A DNA stretch of 64,000 nucleotides from positions 1-64,000 of the forward strand of contig JAQCIK010000011.1 of the NCBI GenBank assembly GCA_027592035.1, written 5' to 3'. The position numbers were made by a program, and so were the translations under genes. Under the pieces are notes generated by a model, which did not search any database, was not told the DNA's origin, and saw only the letters and a list, made by a program, of their open reading frames with translations. Positions 1-8,056 of the stretch are shown piece after piece; position 1 is the stretch's first letter; every line of letters starts with the position of its first letter. This DNA is from Casp-actino8 sp001510455 (GTDB lineage: Bacteria > Actinomycetota > Acidimicrobiia > Acidimicrobiales > Ilumatobacteraceae).

Positions 1-114
1 CGAGAATCCGAACATCTCGATCTTGGCCCAGTCGATGAACAGGCCCGAGATGATCATGACGAGTGCACCCACCATCATGAGCCACGTCGATGGCTTGAAC
101 GATTTGAAATCCAT
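1..114 (-). CDS. membrane protein, N-terminal fragment (3' end outside window)
   Basis: The reverse strand reads 38 codons from the ATG at 114-112 to the window edge. The peptide begins MDFKSFKPSTW and continues with a hydrophobic helix (about residues 11-27, LMMVGALVMIISGLF) before a D-W-A-K turn. This looks like the first membrane segment of a small integral membrane protein. A strong Shine-Dalgarno run (AAGGAGGGG on the minus strand, bases 117-125) lies just upstream, so this start is secure although the gene is cut off. It is divergent from purH. I do not recognise the family from this fragment. Confidence 0.7.
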   Translation of the reverse strand, partial: MDFKSFKPSTWLMMVGALVMIISGLFIDWAKIEMFGFS

Positions 115-128
115 CACCCCTCCTTCGT

Positions 129-143
129 GCCGAAATCTTCGGC
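129..143 (-). promoter_or_regulatory. small hairpin just upstream of the minus-strand RBS
   Basis: A perfect inverted repeat GCCGAA-atc-TTCGGC sits 4 bases upstream of the Shine-Dalgarno of the gene ending at base 1. It could affect translation or mRNA stability of that membrane protein, but nothing else supports a regulatory role. Confidence 0.3.
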
Positions 144-212
144 TCCGATGCCACGAAACGTAGCTCTCCCAGCAGACCCGTCGATCTAGGTGGTGTCAAG
201 GTTCGGTCTGAA

Positions 213-218
213 TAAGGT
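213..218 (+). promoter_or_regulatory. -10 box of a leaderless purH transcript
   Basis: Hexamer TAAGGT lies exactly six bases (gacgtc) before the purH GTG. There is no Shine-Dalgarno, so transcription probably starts at or next to the start codon. Confidence 0.6.
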
Positions 219-224
219 GACGTC

Positions 225-1736
225 GTGCCCACCGCTCTGATCAGCGTTTTCGACAAGTCGGGCGTGGTCGATCTGGCCCGCACCTTGGTCGAGTGCGGAT
301 GGCGAGTCTTGTCGAGTGGTGGAACTGCTGGTGCACTGCGTGATGCGGGCCTTCCGGTGACCGACGTGGCCGACCTCACCGGATCAGGGGCGATCCTCGG
401 GCATCGAGTGGTCACACTGCATCCGGCCGTGCACGGTGGCATCCTCGCCGATCTGTCCGATCCCGATCACGTGGCCGATCTCGAGCGTCTCGGTATCGAA
501 CCCATCTCTCTCGTGGTGGTCAATCTCTATCCGTTCACCTCGAATCCGTCGGTCGACCTGATCGATGTGGGTGGTCCGGCAATGGTGCGCGGTGCGGCCA
601 AGAACCACGCGCACGTCGGTGTGGTGGTGCGTCCCGACGACTACCGACGTGTGGCCGAAGCGATCCGTGCCGACGGCCAGTTGTCAGCCGAGTTCCGACG
701 CGAGCTGGCCTCGATCGCGTTCGCCGTGACTCGCGACTACGACGCCGCGATCGTCGACTGGCTCGCCGAGTCGTCCGACGCGCTTCCCGAGCGACTCGTC
801 CTCGATGCCACCAAGGTCCAGACTCTTCGTTACGGAGAGAACCCTCATCAGATCGGCGCGCGCTACCGCTTCATCGGCGCCACCAGTTGGTGGGACTCGG
901 CGTTGCAACACGGTGGCAAGGAGATGAGTTATCTGAACGTGTACGACACGGAAGCCGCCTGGCGTCTGGTCAACACCTTCACCGATCCGTCGTGTGTGAT
1001 CGTGAAGCACGCGAATCCATGCGGTGTCGCCTCGGTGGCCGAGTCTGAATGCGATGACGCCGTGGCCGAGGCGTACCGACGGGCCAACGCGTGTGATCCC
1101 GTGAGCGCGTTCGGTGGAATCGTGGCCTTGAACGCCCCGGTGACACTCGAACTGGCCACGGCACTCGCCGACGTCTTCACCGAAGTCGTCGTGGCTCCTG
1201 GTTACGAACCCGAAGCTCTCGCTGTCCTCACGGCCAAGAAGAATCTGCGAATCCTGTCGGCGGCCCGACCGTCACCGCTCGGGCGCGATCTTCGACCGGT
1301 CGATGGAGGTCTGCTCGTCCAGACGGCCGACGTCGTCTCACTCGATCGCTCGACGTGGAACGTCGTCACCAAGGCGAAGCCCACCGATCAACAGTGGCTC
1401 GACATCGAATTCGCATGGCAGGTGTGCGCGGCCGTGAGTTCCAATGCCATCGTTTACGTGAAGGACCGGCAGGCCTTCGGAATCGGTGCCGGACAGCAGA
1501 ACCGTCTCGACTCGGCGCGGATAGCGGCCGAGAGATCGGCTGGTCGAGCCTCGGGAGGTGTGGCGGCCAGTGATGCGTTCTTCCCGTTCCGCGACGGACT
1601 CGATGCTGCAGTAGCGGCGGGTGTCACAGCAGTCGTTCAGCCGGGCGGGAGCGTGCGCGACGACGAAGTCATCACGGCCGCCGATGAACACGGAATCGCC
1701 ATGATCTTCACCGGTGAACGGCACTTCCGTCACTGA
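225..1736 (+). CDS. purH: bifunctional AICAR transformylase / IMP cyclohydrolase PurH
   Basis: This enzyme carries out the last two steps of IMP synthesis: formylation of AICAR using 10-formyl-THF, then ring closure. The 503-aa length matches the family. The N-terminal MGS-like cyclohydrolase domain shows ISVFDKSGV, SSGGTAGAL, TLHPAVHGG and the IDVGGPAMVRGAAKNHA block. The transformylase domain shows LRYGENPHQ (about 200-208), KHANPCGVA (about 261-269) and AFGGIVALN, and the protein ends in the typical GERHFRH. The usual partner purN is not upstream; a divergent membrane gene is. metF follows after 16 bases and also needs folate one-carbon units. The GTG start is fixed by the leaderless promoter. 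Confidence 0.97.
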   Translation: MPTALISVFDKSGVVDLARTLVECGWRVLSSGGTAGALRDAGLPVTDVADLTGSGAILGHRVVTLHPAVHGGILADLSDPDHVADLERLGIEPISLVVVNLYPFTSNPSVDLIDVGGPAMVRGAAKNHAHVGVVVRPDDYRRVAEAIRADGQLSAEFRRELASIAFAVTRDYDAAIVDWLAESSDALPERLVLDATKVQTLRYGENPHQIGARYRFIGATSWWDSALQHGGKEMSYLNVYDTEAAWRLVNTFTDPSCVIVKHANPCGVASVAESECDDAVAEAYRRANACDPVSAFGGIVALNAPVTLELATALADVFTEVVVAPGYEPEALAVLTAKKNLRILSAARPSPLGRDLRPVDGGLLVQTADVVSLDRSTWNVVTKAKPTDQQWLDIEFAWQVCAAVSSNAIVYVKDRQAFGIGAGQQNRLDSARIAAERSAGRASGGVAASDAFFPFRDGLDAAVAAGVTAVVQPGGSVRDDEVITAADEHGIAMIFTGERHFRH

Positions 1737-1740
1737 TCCC

Positions 1741-1746
1741 TAGAAT
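1741..1746 (+). promoter_or_regulatory. -10 box of a leaderless metF transcript
   Basis: TAGAAT lies six bases (ttgccc) before the GTG at 1753, in the 16-base gap after purH. It argues for GTG 1753 over the in-frame TTG at 1747, which lies inside the spacer. Confidence 0.6.
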
Positions 1747-1752
1747 TTGCCC

Positions 1753-2613
1753 GTGGCTCGAATCTCCGATCTGATCGCTTCCGGCCGCACCTTTTCGTTC
1801 GAGTTCTTCCCACCCAAGACCGACATGGCTCAGCTGACGTTGGGTCGCACGATCGCCGAACTCGAGGCACTCGATCCGAGTTTCGTGAGCATCACCTACG
1901 GCGCCGGAGGCAGCACGCGGCAACGTACTCAGGAGTTGGTGCAGTGGATCCGCAAGGAGACGCGCATCAACCCCATGGCCCATCTCACCTGCCAAGGACA
2001 CACCAAGGCCGAGATCGCCGAGATCCTCGACACCTACGCCGGATCCGAGGTCGAGAACATCCTCGCCCTCGGTGGCGATGCACCGGCCGATGGCTCGTCG
2101 GCACCGAGTGACTACACGTACGCGAGTGAACTGCTCGACGACGTTCTGGCGTCAGGAAGATTCTCGGTGGGAGTTGCAGCCCACCCCGAAGTGCACCCGC
2201 GCTCACCCGACCGTGAGACCGATCGCCGGTATCTCGCCCACAAGTTGCAACGGGCCGACTTCGCGGTCACTCAATTCTTCTTCGAAGCCGACGTCTACCT
2301 TCGCATGATCGACGAGTTGAGTGAACTCGGCATCGACAAACCCGTGATTCCCGGAATCATGCCGGTCACGAACAAGTCACAGATCGTGCGCATGGCCCAG
2401 TTGTCAGGAGCGGCTTTTCCGAATTGGCTCGCCGAACGTCTCGACCGTGTCGACTCGGCCGACGACGTGCGGCGAGTCGGAGTGGAGGCGGCGACCGAAT
2501 TGTGCAGCGAACTCCTCGCGCACGGGGTTCCCGGACTCCACTTCTACACACTCAACCGCAGCACGGCCACGCGCGAGATCTACGCCAATCTCGGCCTACC
2601 CGTGGCGGGCTGA
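1753..2613 (+). CDS. metF: 5,10-methylenetetrahydrofolate reductase MetF
   Basis: This flavoenzyme reduces methylene-THF to methyl-THF for methionine synthesis. The 286-aa protein (from GTG) has the family signatures: FSFEFFPPKT near the N-terminus, SITYGAGGSTR, AHLTCQGHT, ILALGGDAP, VGVAAHPEVHP, ADFAVTQFFFEAD and PGIMPVTN, ending with GVPGLHFYTLNRS. The length is right for bacterial MetF. It sits directly behind purH, so both folate-dependent genes share a strand, but metF has its own promoter-like hexamer and can be transcribed independently. Confidence 0.96.
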   Translation: MARISDLIASGRTFSFEFFPPKTDMAQLTLGRTIAELEALDPSFVSITYGAGGSTRQRTQELVQWIRKETRINPMAHLTCQGHTKAEIAEILDTYAGSEVENILALGGDAPADGSSAPSDYTYASELLDDVLASGRFSVGVAAHPEVHPRSPDRETDRRYLAHKLQRADFAVTQFFFEADVYLRMIDELSELGIDKPVIPGIMPVTNKSQIVRMAQLSGAAFPNWLAERLDRVDSADDVRRVGVEAATELCSELLAHGVPGLHFYTLNRSTATREIYANLGLPVAG

Positions 2614-2657
2614 CCGCCACCGATCATCGGTTCCGAACCGGCAGACTGAACGCACTC

Positions 2658-4628
2658 ATGCCGTCGACTGGATCACGCACCCGACAGATCAGCCGAGTCC
2701 CGTACCTTCCGGGTCTCGATGGCTTGCGCGCTCTGGCTGTACTTGCGGTGATCGTGTACCACGCCAACCCGGCGTGGCTTCCGGGTGGTTTCCTCGGCGT
2801 CGAAGTCTTCTTCGTGATCAGCGGATATCTCATCACGCTGTTGCTCGTCGCCGAGCACGAACGTGACGACAGCGTCGACCTACGTGCCTTCTGGGGTCGA
2901 CGGGCGCGTCGCCTTCTTCCGGCGCTCTTCGTGATGATGGGTCTGCTCGTCGTGTGGTCGGCCTTCTTCGAGCGGGACGCTCTCGGCGCACTTCGTGGAG
3001 ACGTGGTGGCAGGTGCGCTCTACGGCTCGAACTGGTTCCAGGTCTGGATCGGCGCGGGTTACACGGCGGTCAACGACTTCGCGCCACTTCGTCACCTCTG
3101 GTCGTTGGCGGTCGAAGAGCAGTTCTACGTGATCTGGCCAGTCGTGATGTTGTTGATTCTGCGAGCCGGTCGACATCGGTTGCCACGTGTTGCCATGTGG
3201 TTTGCCGGAATCGCATTCGCGATCGCCGTCGCTGTCGCCCTGTTGATGCCTTCCGGGCCGATCGGCACGTGCGTCGAGACTCCCGGCTCCTACTGGACGA
3301 TCGGAGATCGATGCATCAGCAAGGTCGATCTGCTGTATCTCTCCACGCCCATTCGTGCGACTGGACTCCTCCTCGGTGCCGCCCTCGCACTGGTGTGGCG
3401 TCCCTTCGCTCTCATGCGCGGTCCCATGCGAACGAAAGGTCCGATGCTCGACCCTCTGGCCGTCGTCGGACTGCTCGGTCTGGCGTTTCTCGCCTGGAAC
3501 ACCAAGATCCTGAAACTGAAGGGTGAGGAAGGCCTTCATGCCGATCCTCTCCTGTTTCGAGGCGGACTCTTCCTGACCGGGCTGCTCACTCTTCTTCTGA
3601 TCGCCACCGTGGCTCACCAGAAGGCGTTCAGCGGGCGCGTTCTCGGCACACCCATCCTGCGTGTCATCGGTGAACGTTCGTACGGCTTGTATCTCTTCCA
3701 CTGGCCCGTGTTCCAGGCCTTGCGTCACGAAGCCGGCATCGCTCTTCGGATCCACGAGTTCGTCGGGGCCATGATCGTCACGCTCGTCATCACCGAGATC
3801 TCGTACCGCTACGTCGAGCTCCCCATCCGAGAACGACGTTTTCGCGAGTCGATGGGGTCGCTGTTGCGCAGCGGTCCGGGAGCATTGCGACGACGTGGCG
3901 CGTTCGGTGTGTTGTCGACCACCATCGTCGCCGTTCCGGCTTTCTCGGTGGTGAGCCTGGCGTCGGCCGAACTCAAGCCGAATCTCGTTCAGGCCACACT
4001 CGACGAAGCGGAGGGTGTCGTTATCGACGTCCTCGACGAAGTCACATCGGTCGCCCCCACGACGCCGTCGGCACCCACCACGACCGCGGCTCCGACAGTC
4101 GATTCGTCGGCGGCTCCCGAGACCACCACGACCACGTCCACCACGACCACCGTTCCTCCACCGTTGTACGAAGTGTTCGCACTCGGCGATTCGGTCATGA
4201 AGGGTGCAGCGCCGGTTCTCGCCGAGCGCGGGATCGTGGTCGATGCCGAGGAGAGTCGACAGGGCAAGTTGGCCGCTGAGATCTTCGTGCAACTTCGTGA
4301 TCTGGGCGTGCGTATGAACGTGGCGGTCGTTCACGTGGGAACCAACGGTCCAATGAGCGACGAGACCCTCGATCTCATGATGACCGCTCTGCAGGACGTA
4401 CCGCGCGTGATCGTGCTCACGGGGCGCGGGAATCGTGACTGGATCGATCCGAACAACTTCCGTATTCGTGCTCTCCCCGAGCGATATCCGAACGTCGTCG
4501 TGCTCGACTGGCAACTCGTGTCGGAGCTCTGTTCGGGCAAGTGTTTCGCCGGTGACGGCATCCATCTCGATCGTGACGGGCGCTCCTTCTACGCCGATCA
4601 GATCGTGCAGGCTCTGGCCGCTGACTGA
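2658..4628 (+). CDS. acyltransferase-3 / SGNH fusion protein (OatA-like)
   Basis: The 656-aa protein has two parts. The N-terminal acyltransferase-3 membrane domain starts with PYLPGLDGLRALAVLAVIVYHA and contains GGFLGVEVFFVISGYLIT, WSLAVEEQFY and GERSYGLYLFHWP. A Thr/Ser/Pro-rich linker (about residues 455-500) then leads to an extracytoplasmic SGNH esterase-like domain with GDSV (about 509), GTNG and DGIHLD, the last carrying the catalytic Asp-x-x-His. OatA-type proteins O-acetylate cell-wall or surface glycans, moving acetyl across the membrane and transferring it outside; the substrate here is unknown. The start was placed at ATG 2658 because the family's N-terminal motif follows at once. 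It lies 44 bases after metF. Confidence 0.88.
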   Translation: MPSTGSRTRQISRVPYLPGLDGLRALAVLAVIVYHANPAWLPGGFLGVEVFFVISGYLITLLLVAEHERDDSVDLRAFWGRRARRLLPALFVMMGLLVVWSAFFERDALGALRGDVVAGALYGSNWFQVWIGAGYTAVNDFAPLRHLWSLAVEEQFYVIWPVVMLLILRAGRHRLPRVAMWFAGIAFAIAVAVALLMPSGPIGTCVETPGSYWTIGDRCISKVDLLYLSTPIRATGLLLGAALALVWRPFALMRGPMRTKGPMLDPLAVVGLLGLAFLAWNTKILKLKGEEGLHADPLLFRGGLFLTGLLTLLLIATVAHQKAFSGRVLGTPILRVIGERSYGLYLFHWPVFQALRHEAGIALRIHEFVGAMIVTLVITEISYRYVELPIRERRFRESMGSLLRSGPGALRRRGAFGVLSTTIVAVPAFSVVSLASAELKPNLVQATLDEAEGVVIDVLDEVTSVAPTTPSAPTTTAAPTVDSSAAPETTTTTSTTTTVPPPLYEVFALGDSVMKGAAPVLAERGIVVDAEESRQGKLAAEIFVQLRDLGVRMNVAVVHVGTNGPMSDETLDLMMTALQDVPRVIVLTGRGNRDWIDPNNFRIRALPERYPNVVVLDWQLVSELCSGKCFAGDGIHLDRDGRSFYADQIVQALAAD

Positions 4629-4646
4629 GCCTGCCTCGAACCCCGA

Positions 4647-4664
4647 CCGGACTTCGTCGTCCGG
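4647..4664 (+). terminator. hairpin after the OatA-like gene
   Basis: Perfect inverted repeat CCGGAC-ttcgtc-GTCCGG in the 60-base gap before mdh, with no T-run. It is a possible intrinsic terminator or processing hairpin. Confidence 0.35.
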
Positions 4665-4676
4665 GAGTCGTGGACC

Positions 4677-4682
4677 TACGCT
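4677..4682 (+). promoter_or_regulatory. -10 box of a leaderless mdh transcript
   Basis: TACGCT lies six bases (gtcgcc) before the GTG of mdh at 4689. There is no Shine-Dalgarno. Confidence 0.6.
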
Positions 4683-4688
4683 GTCGCC

Positions 4689-5675
4689 GTGACTTCCCCT
4701 GTGAAAGTGGCCGTGACCGGCGCCGCCGGCCAGATCGGCTACAGCCTCCTGTTCCGTATCGCTTCTGGAGCCATGCTCGGCCCCGACACTCCGGTGATCC
4801 TGCAATTGCTCGAGATCACTCCGGCGCTGAAGGCGCTGGAGGGCGTGAAGATGGAACTCGACGACTGCGCATTCCCTCTGCTCGCCGACGTGGTGGGCAC
4901 CGATGACGCCGACGTCGCCTTCGGGGATGCCGACGTGGCTCTTCTGGTCGGCGCGATGCCGCGCAAGGCCGGCATGGAGCGCGCCGATCTCTTGAACGCC
5001 AACGGTGGGATCTTCAAGCCCCAAGGCGAAGCGTTGGGCCGCAGTGCGAAGCGCGACGTGAAGGTATTGGTCGTCGGTAATCCGGCGAACACCAACGCTC
5101 TGATCGCTCAGCAGAACGCCAAGTCGCTCGACCCCGGCTGTTTCACGGCGATGACGCGTCTCGATCACAACCGAGCGGTGACGCAGATCGCGCAGAAGTT
5201 GAATCAACCGGTGTCGGCCGTGAAGAAGATGACCATCTGGGGAAATCACTCGACGACGCAGTACCCCGACTTGTTCCATTGCGAGGTGGGTGGCAAGAAC
5301 GCATACAAGGCCGTCGACGACCACGCATGGGTCGATGGCACGTTCATCCCGACGGTCGCCAAGCGCGGAGCGGCGATCATCGACGCTCGCGGTGCGTCGT
5401 CAGCCGCTTCGGCTGCCAACGCGGCGATCGATCACGTGCGCAACTGGGTTCTCGGCACGCCAGCTGGTGACTGGGTGTCGATGGCGATTCCGAGCGATGG
5501 CAGTTACGGGGTTCCCGAGGGGCTCATCTCGAGTTTCCCGTGCACCTGCGCCGACGGAAACTATTCGATCGTGCAGGGTCTCGACATCGACGACTACAGC
5601 CGCGGCAAGATCGATGCGTCCACGGGTGAATTGGCCGAAGAGCGCCAGGCCGTCCGCGACCTCGGCCTCATCTGA
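4689..5675 (+). CDS. mdh: malate dehydrogenase
   Basis: NAD-dependent oxidation of malate to oxaloacetate in the TCA cycle. The 328-aa protein has the Rossmann motif VTGAAGQIGY at the N-terminus, the mobile-loop substrate site MPRKAGMERADLL, VVGNPANTN (about 128-135), MTRLDHNRA and the catalytic-His block IWGNHSTTQYPD. This is the actinobacterial/cytosolic-type MDH family of about 330 aa. The gene stands alone between the acyltransferase and a convergent phosphorylase. Confidence 0.97.
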   Translation: MTSPVKVAVTGAAGQIGYSLLFRIASGAMLGPDTPVILQLLEITPALKALEGVKMELDDCAFPLLADVVGTDDADVAFGDADVALLVGAMPRKAGMERADLLNANGGIFKPQGEALGRSAKRDVKVLVVGNPANTNALIAQQNAKSLDPGCFTAMTRLDHNRAVTQIAQKLNQPVSAVKKMTIWGNHSTTQYPDLFHCEVGGKNAYKAVDDHAWVDGTFIPTVAKRGAAIIDARGASSAASAANAAIDHVRNWVLGTPAGDWVSMAIPSDGSYGVPEGLISSFPCTCADGNYSIVQGLDIDDYSRGKIDASTGELAEERQAVRDLGLI

Positions 5676-5704
5676 TCCGCACCAGAACTCCCACGGACAC
5701 GGGG

Positions 5705-6418
5705 TCAGGAGACGGCGACGCGACAGGCGATGCGCATCATCTGATCGACGCCCTTCTTCAGGTCGTCGTCGCTGATGCGAACCGGTTCGCCCTCGGGTGC
5801 GATGACGTCACTCACCGTCATCATCGCCAGTGCCTCCACACCTTTCACCGCAGCAATGGTGTAGAGCATCGACGCTTCCATCTCGACCCCGAGATGCTTC
5901 AGACGACGCCAGCGAGTGAACGTGTCGGGATCGGGATCGTAGAAGAGGCCACTCGTGACGATCGGACCGACGAACACCCGGTCGCTCACTTCGCGACTCA
6001 TGCGAACCGCTGTCTCGACGAGTGAGTAGGTGGCGGTCGGAGCCAATCCGTCCATACCGGCGTAGCGCATCGGCGTGCGGTCGTCACTCGAAGCACTGAC
6101 GGCTATCACCGTGTCGGCCATCTGGAGAAACGACTGCAAGCCACCTGTCGTGCCCACCCGAACGAGTCGCGTGGCGCCGAGCATGACGAGTTCTTCGAAC
6201 ACGATTCCGGCACTGGGTGTACCCATACCGGTCGACTGCACGCTGATCGGACGACCCTCGAACGTGCCGGTGTAGCCGAGCATGCCGCGTTCCTCGTTCA
6301 CGAGGCGTGCGCCGGGATCGAAGAATGTCTCGGCGATGTAGGTGGCTCGACGGGGATCACCCGGACACAGAACGGCGGGGGCGTAGTCGCCGGGTTCGGC
6401 GCGTAGGTGAATGGGCAT
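5705..6418 (-). CDS. nucleoside phosphorylase, DeoD-like
   Basis: Phosphorolysis of purine nucleosides to base and (deoxy)ribose-1-phosphate in salvage. The 237-aa protein aligns by eye with the hexameric DeoD type: HLRAEPGDYAPAVLCPGDPRRA at the N-terminus (phosphate-binding GDPxRA), RGMLGYTGTFEGRPISV, STGMGTPS, LGVEMEAS for ribose binding, and TVSDVI, whose Asp is the expected catalytic acid. The VGTTGG segment is closer to uridine phosphorylases than to DeoD (VGSCG), so base preference is uncertain. It is convergent with mdh. Confidence 0.85.
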   Translation of the reverse strand: MPIHLRAEPGDYAPAVLCPGDPRRATYIAETFFDPGARLVNEERGMLGYTGTFEGRPISVQSTGMGTPSAGIVFEELVMLGATRLVRVGTTGGLQSFLQMADTVIAVSASSDDRTPMRYAGMDGLAPTATYSLVETAVRMSREVSDRVFVGPIVTSGLFYDPDPDTFTRWRRLKHLGVEMEASMLYTIAAVKGVEALAMMTVSDVIAPEGEPVRISDDDLKKGVDQMMRIACRVAVS

Positions 6419-6424
6419 GGGTCA

Positions 6425-6430
6425 AGAGTA
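6425..6430 (-). promoter_or_regulatory. -10 box of the leaderless DeoD-like transcript
   Basis: Minus-strand TACTCT lies six bases (tgaccc) before the ATG at 6418. Confidence 0.6.
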
Positions 6431-6730
6431 GGTCCGACCGACCAAGAATTCGGGGTGTCGGCCTTCACTTTGCACCCTAATTTTGGGCCTGTGACCAGGG
6501 AAAATGTGAAAAAACCTAGGAAATATCGAGGTTTCGGACCGACCCCATCGGGTCCTTAGTCCGTCGTGTTCCTCGACGCGCGGATCGCGCGAGGCCACAG
6601 GCTGGGCTTTTGTCGATTTTCCTCTTGCGTCGGAGGGGCTCCATGAGTCAGAATGACAGCGATGTAGTTCCGGCACCCCGGGGAAGCCGGCGAAGCGATG
6701 CGGCCACCGGGCCGGGATGGGCAGACAGCC
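6431..6730 (+). promoter_or_regulatory. long leader/promoter region of whiB
   Basis: This is the longest stretch without a secure gene. An AT-rich segment (about 6470-6535) includes TAATTT at 6478-6483 and could hold the promoter. Downstream are short self-complementary runs: GACCC-catc-GGGTC within 6541-6554, and a bulged CTCG-a-CGCG / CGCGCGAG stem near 6573-6592. A Shine-Dalgarno-led short reading frame (6643-6825) runs into whiB in another frame. I recognise no known riboswitch. Confidence 0.35.
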
Positions 6731-6825
6731 GTGAGCGAGAACGAACAAAATTGGCAGGACGACGCGAACTGTCTCGGAGTCGACCCCGACCTCTTCTTCC
6801 CCGAGCGCGGAGCCTCCACCCGTGA
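6643..6825 (+). CDS. possible upstream ORF overlapping whiB in another frame
   Basis: ATG 6643 follows a strong Shine-Dalgarno (GGAGGGG, 6632-6638). It opens 60 codons beginning MSQNDSDVVPAPRGSRRSD, and the ORF overlaps the first 95 bases of whiB in a different frame. The last half is Arg/Pro-rich and looks like out-of-frame whiB coding. Three readings are possible: a regulatory upstream ORF, the true whiB N-terminus split by a frameshift (real or sequencing), or chance. No homologue is recognised. Confidence 0.25.
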   Translation: MSQNDSDVVPAPRGSRRSDAATGPGWADSRERERTKLAGRRELSRSRPRPLLPRARSLHP

Positions 6826-6988
6826 AGCCAAGGAAGTGTGTCGTGGATGCACCGTCCGGCTCGAATGCCTCGAATACGCCTTGGTGAACGGCGAGAAGTT
6901 CGGTATCTGGGGTGGCCTCTCCGAACGTGAGCGCCGTCGCTTGCGTCGCCAGCGTGCCCAGGCCGGCCGTCGTACCGCCACCGCCTGA
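6731..6988 (+). CDS. whiB: WhiB-family [4Fe-4S] transcription factor (WhiB2/WhmD-like)
   Basis: WhiB proteins bind a redox/NO-sensitive 4Fe-4S cluster and act with the primary sigma factor. From GTG 6731 the 85-aa protein has the four ligands Cys14, Cys37, Cys40 and Cys46 (C-x2-C-x5-C), then the turn GIWGG at 58-62 and the basic tail SERERRRLRRQR. The RGASTREAKEVCRGC block resembles the developmental WhiB/WhmD subgroup linked to septation in actinomycetes; this assignment is inference. The start could instead be ATG 6698. The GTG was chosen because family members begin shortly before the first Cys. Confidence 0.9.
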   Translation: MSENEQNWQDDANCLGVDPDLFFPERGASTREAKEVCRGCTVRLECLEYALVNGEKFGIWGGLSERERRRLRRQRAQAGRRTATA

Positions 6989-6989
6989 T

Positions 6990-7802
6990 TCAGCGGCGCG
7001 CATCGAGGCGCGCTTCGATCGTTCGATCCTCACTCAGGTCGAGTCGCTCCCACTGACTCCGAGGCACTCTTTCGAGTACGTCGGCGGGGATCAGTCCGAC
7101 GAGTTCGCAGTCGCCGACAACTGCACCGTGTGATCGCGCCGACGTCATCACACGTTCGAGAGCGTCGAGGGGACCGATCCGTCGCGGCTCGATCAAGTTC
7201 ATGCTCACCTGCACACGCGAACCGACGGTGAGACCGAGGGATCGCACACCGTCTCCTCGCACGTCGCGTGCGATCGCTCGCGCGACGTCGACCGAGGTGT
7301 GTTCGAGCCACACGTTGTAGGCCACCAGTACCTGACGAACTCCGACACACATCGCACCCGCCGACGGATGCGGACGACGTGGTCCGAAGTCGGGTGCGAG
7401 TCGAGTCCACGCGTCACGACGGATGTCGGGCAGTTGACGTTCGTCGCTCCCAGCCGGTCCGTACACGAAGACGGGTACGTCGAGTTCGCTGCTCGCCCAA
7501 TGGGCGAAATCGTCTCGGGCGGCTCGAGCATCGCTCATCGAGCCATCGGCCCATGGAACGAACGGCACGACGTCCACCACACCGAGACGCGGATGCACCC
7601 CTCGGTGATCACCGATGTCGAGAGTGTCGACGCATCGCACCGCGAGATCTCGAACGGCGGTCTCACCCACGAGTGTGAAAACACTGCGATGGTGGTGACA
7701 GTCGGAATGTCGGTCGAGCAGATCTCGCCCGCAGACCTGGTCGAGGAGGGCCAGACCTCTGGCATCGCATCCTTCGCTCACGTTGACCACGCACTCGAGC
7801 AC
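6990..7802 (-). CDS. glutamate formimidoyltransferase-like protein (FtcD N-domain type)
   Basis: The family transfers a formimino group from formiminoglutamate to THF in histidine breakdown. The protein (270 aa from GTG 7802) starts with LECVVNVSEG and continues with LLDRHSDCHHHRSVFTLVG, the N-subdomain signature, then GVHPRLGVVDVVPFVP and a C-subdomain with SLGLTVGSRVQVSMNL. No cyclodeaminase domain and no other hut genes are nearby, so its real substrate may differ. An ATG at 7841 would add 13 residues but would overlap tatA's start codon. GTG 7802 fits the leaderless spacing (CAGAGT, six bases). Confidence 0.82.
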   Translation of the reverse strand: MLECVVNVSEGCDARGLALLDQVCGRDLLDRHSDCHHHRSVFTLVGETAVRDLAVRCVDTLDIGDHRGVHPRLGVVDVVPFVPWADGSMSDARAARDDFAHWASSELDVPVFVYGPAGSDERQLPDIRRDAWTRLAPDFGPRRPHPSAGAMCVGVRQVLVAYNVWLEHTSVDVARAIARDVRGDGVRSLGLTVGSRVQVSMNLIEPRRIGPLDALERVMTSARSHGAVVGDCELVGLIPADVLERVPRSQWERLDLSEDRTIEARLDARR

Positions 7803-7808
7803 GATCCC

Positions 7809-7814
7809 ACTCTG
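7809..7814 (-). promoter_or_regulatory. -10-like box of the FtcD-like gene
   Basis: Minus-strand CAGAGT lies six bases before GTG 7802. The first base departs from TANNNT. The tatA promoter lies back to back with it (7828-7833). Confidence 0.4.
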
Positions 7815-7827
7815 CCAGTGGCGGTGG

Positions 7828-7833
7828 TAGCCT
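7828..7833 (+). promoter_or_regulatory. -10 box of a leaderless tatA transcript
   Basis: TAGCCT lies six bases (gacgtc) before ATG 7840. The spacer sequence is identical to that of purH. Confidence 0.6.
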
Positions 7834-7839
7834 GACGTC

Positions 7840-8019
7840 ATGTTCGCAGGCCTCTTTGACGGTCCGGAAGTGATCGTCGTTCTCGTCGTGATCCTGGTCC
7901 TCTTCGGTGGATCTCAGATCCCGAAGCTGGCGCGCAACCTGGGTCAGGCCCAGAAGGAATTCAAGAAGGGCCTGAACGAGGGCGCCAAGGACGACGCCGA
8001 CTCCAAGTCGTCCGACTGA
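7840..8019 (+). CDS. tatA: twin-arginine translocase subunit TatA
   Basis: A 59-aa protein translated directly from the sequence. It begins MFAGLFDGPEVI, has one membrane helix (about residues 10-23, with FGGSQIPKLARNLG), then the amphipathic helix GQAQKEFKKGLNEG and an acidic, polar tail ending DSKSSD. The FGxxxxPxLAR hinge is the TatA/B signature, and the short length fits TatA. TatA oligomers form the pore for folded proteins. No tatB or tatC is adjacent. Confidence 0.9.
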   Translation: MFAGLFDGPEVIVVLVVILVLFGGSQIPKLARNLGQAQKEFKKGLNEGAKDDADSKSSD

Positions 8020-8034
8020 TCAGTCGCACCGATA

Positions 8035-8055
8035 CGTCACCGTCGAGCGGTGACG
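8035..8055. terminator. bidirectional terminator hairpin between tatA and whiB
   Basis: Perfect 8-bp stem CGTCACCG-tcgag-CGGTGACG between the convergent tatA and whiB genes, which end at 8019 and 8057. No T-run is present in either direction. Confidence 0.45.
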
Positions 8056-8056
8056 A

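Noticed and set aside
2880..5324. An 814-codon open frame on the minus strand across the acyltransferase and mdh genes
   Set aside because: It is antisense to two clearly conserved genes, spans their intergenic gap and is dominated by His, Arg, Asp and Gly, typical of antisense frames in GC-rich coding DNA.
5676..5704. Terminator between mdh and the DeoD-like gene
   Set aside because: The 29-base gap shows no stem longer than four pairs and no T-run.
6422..7033. A 203-codon minus-strand frame through the whiB region
   Set aside because: It is opposite a WhiB gene with all four cysteines and contains no conserved motif.
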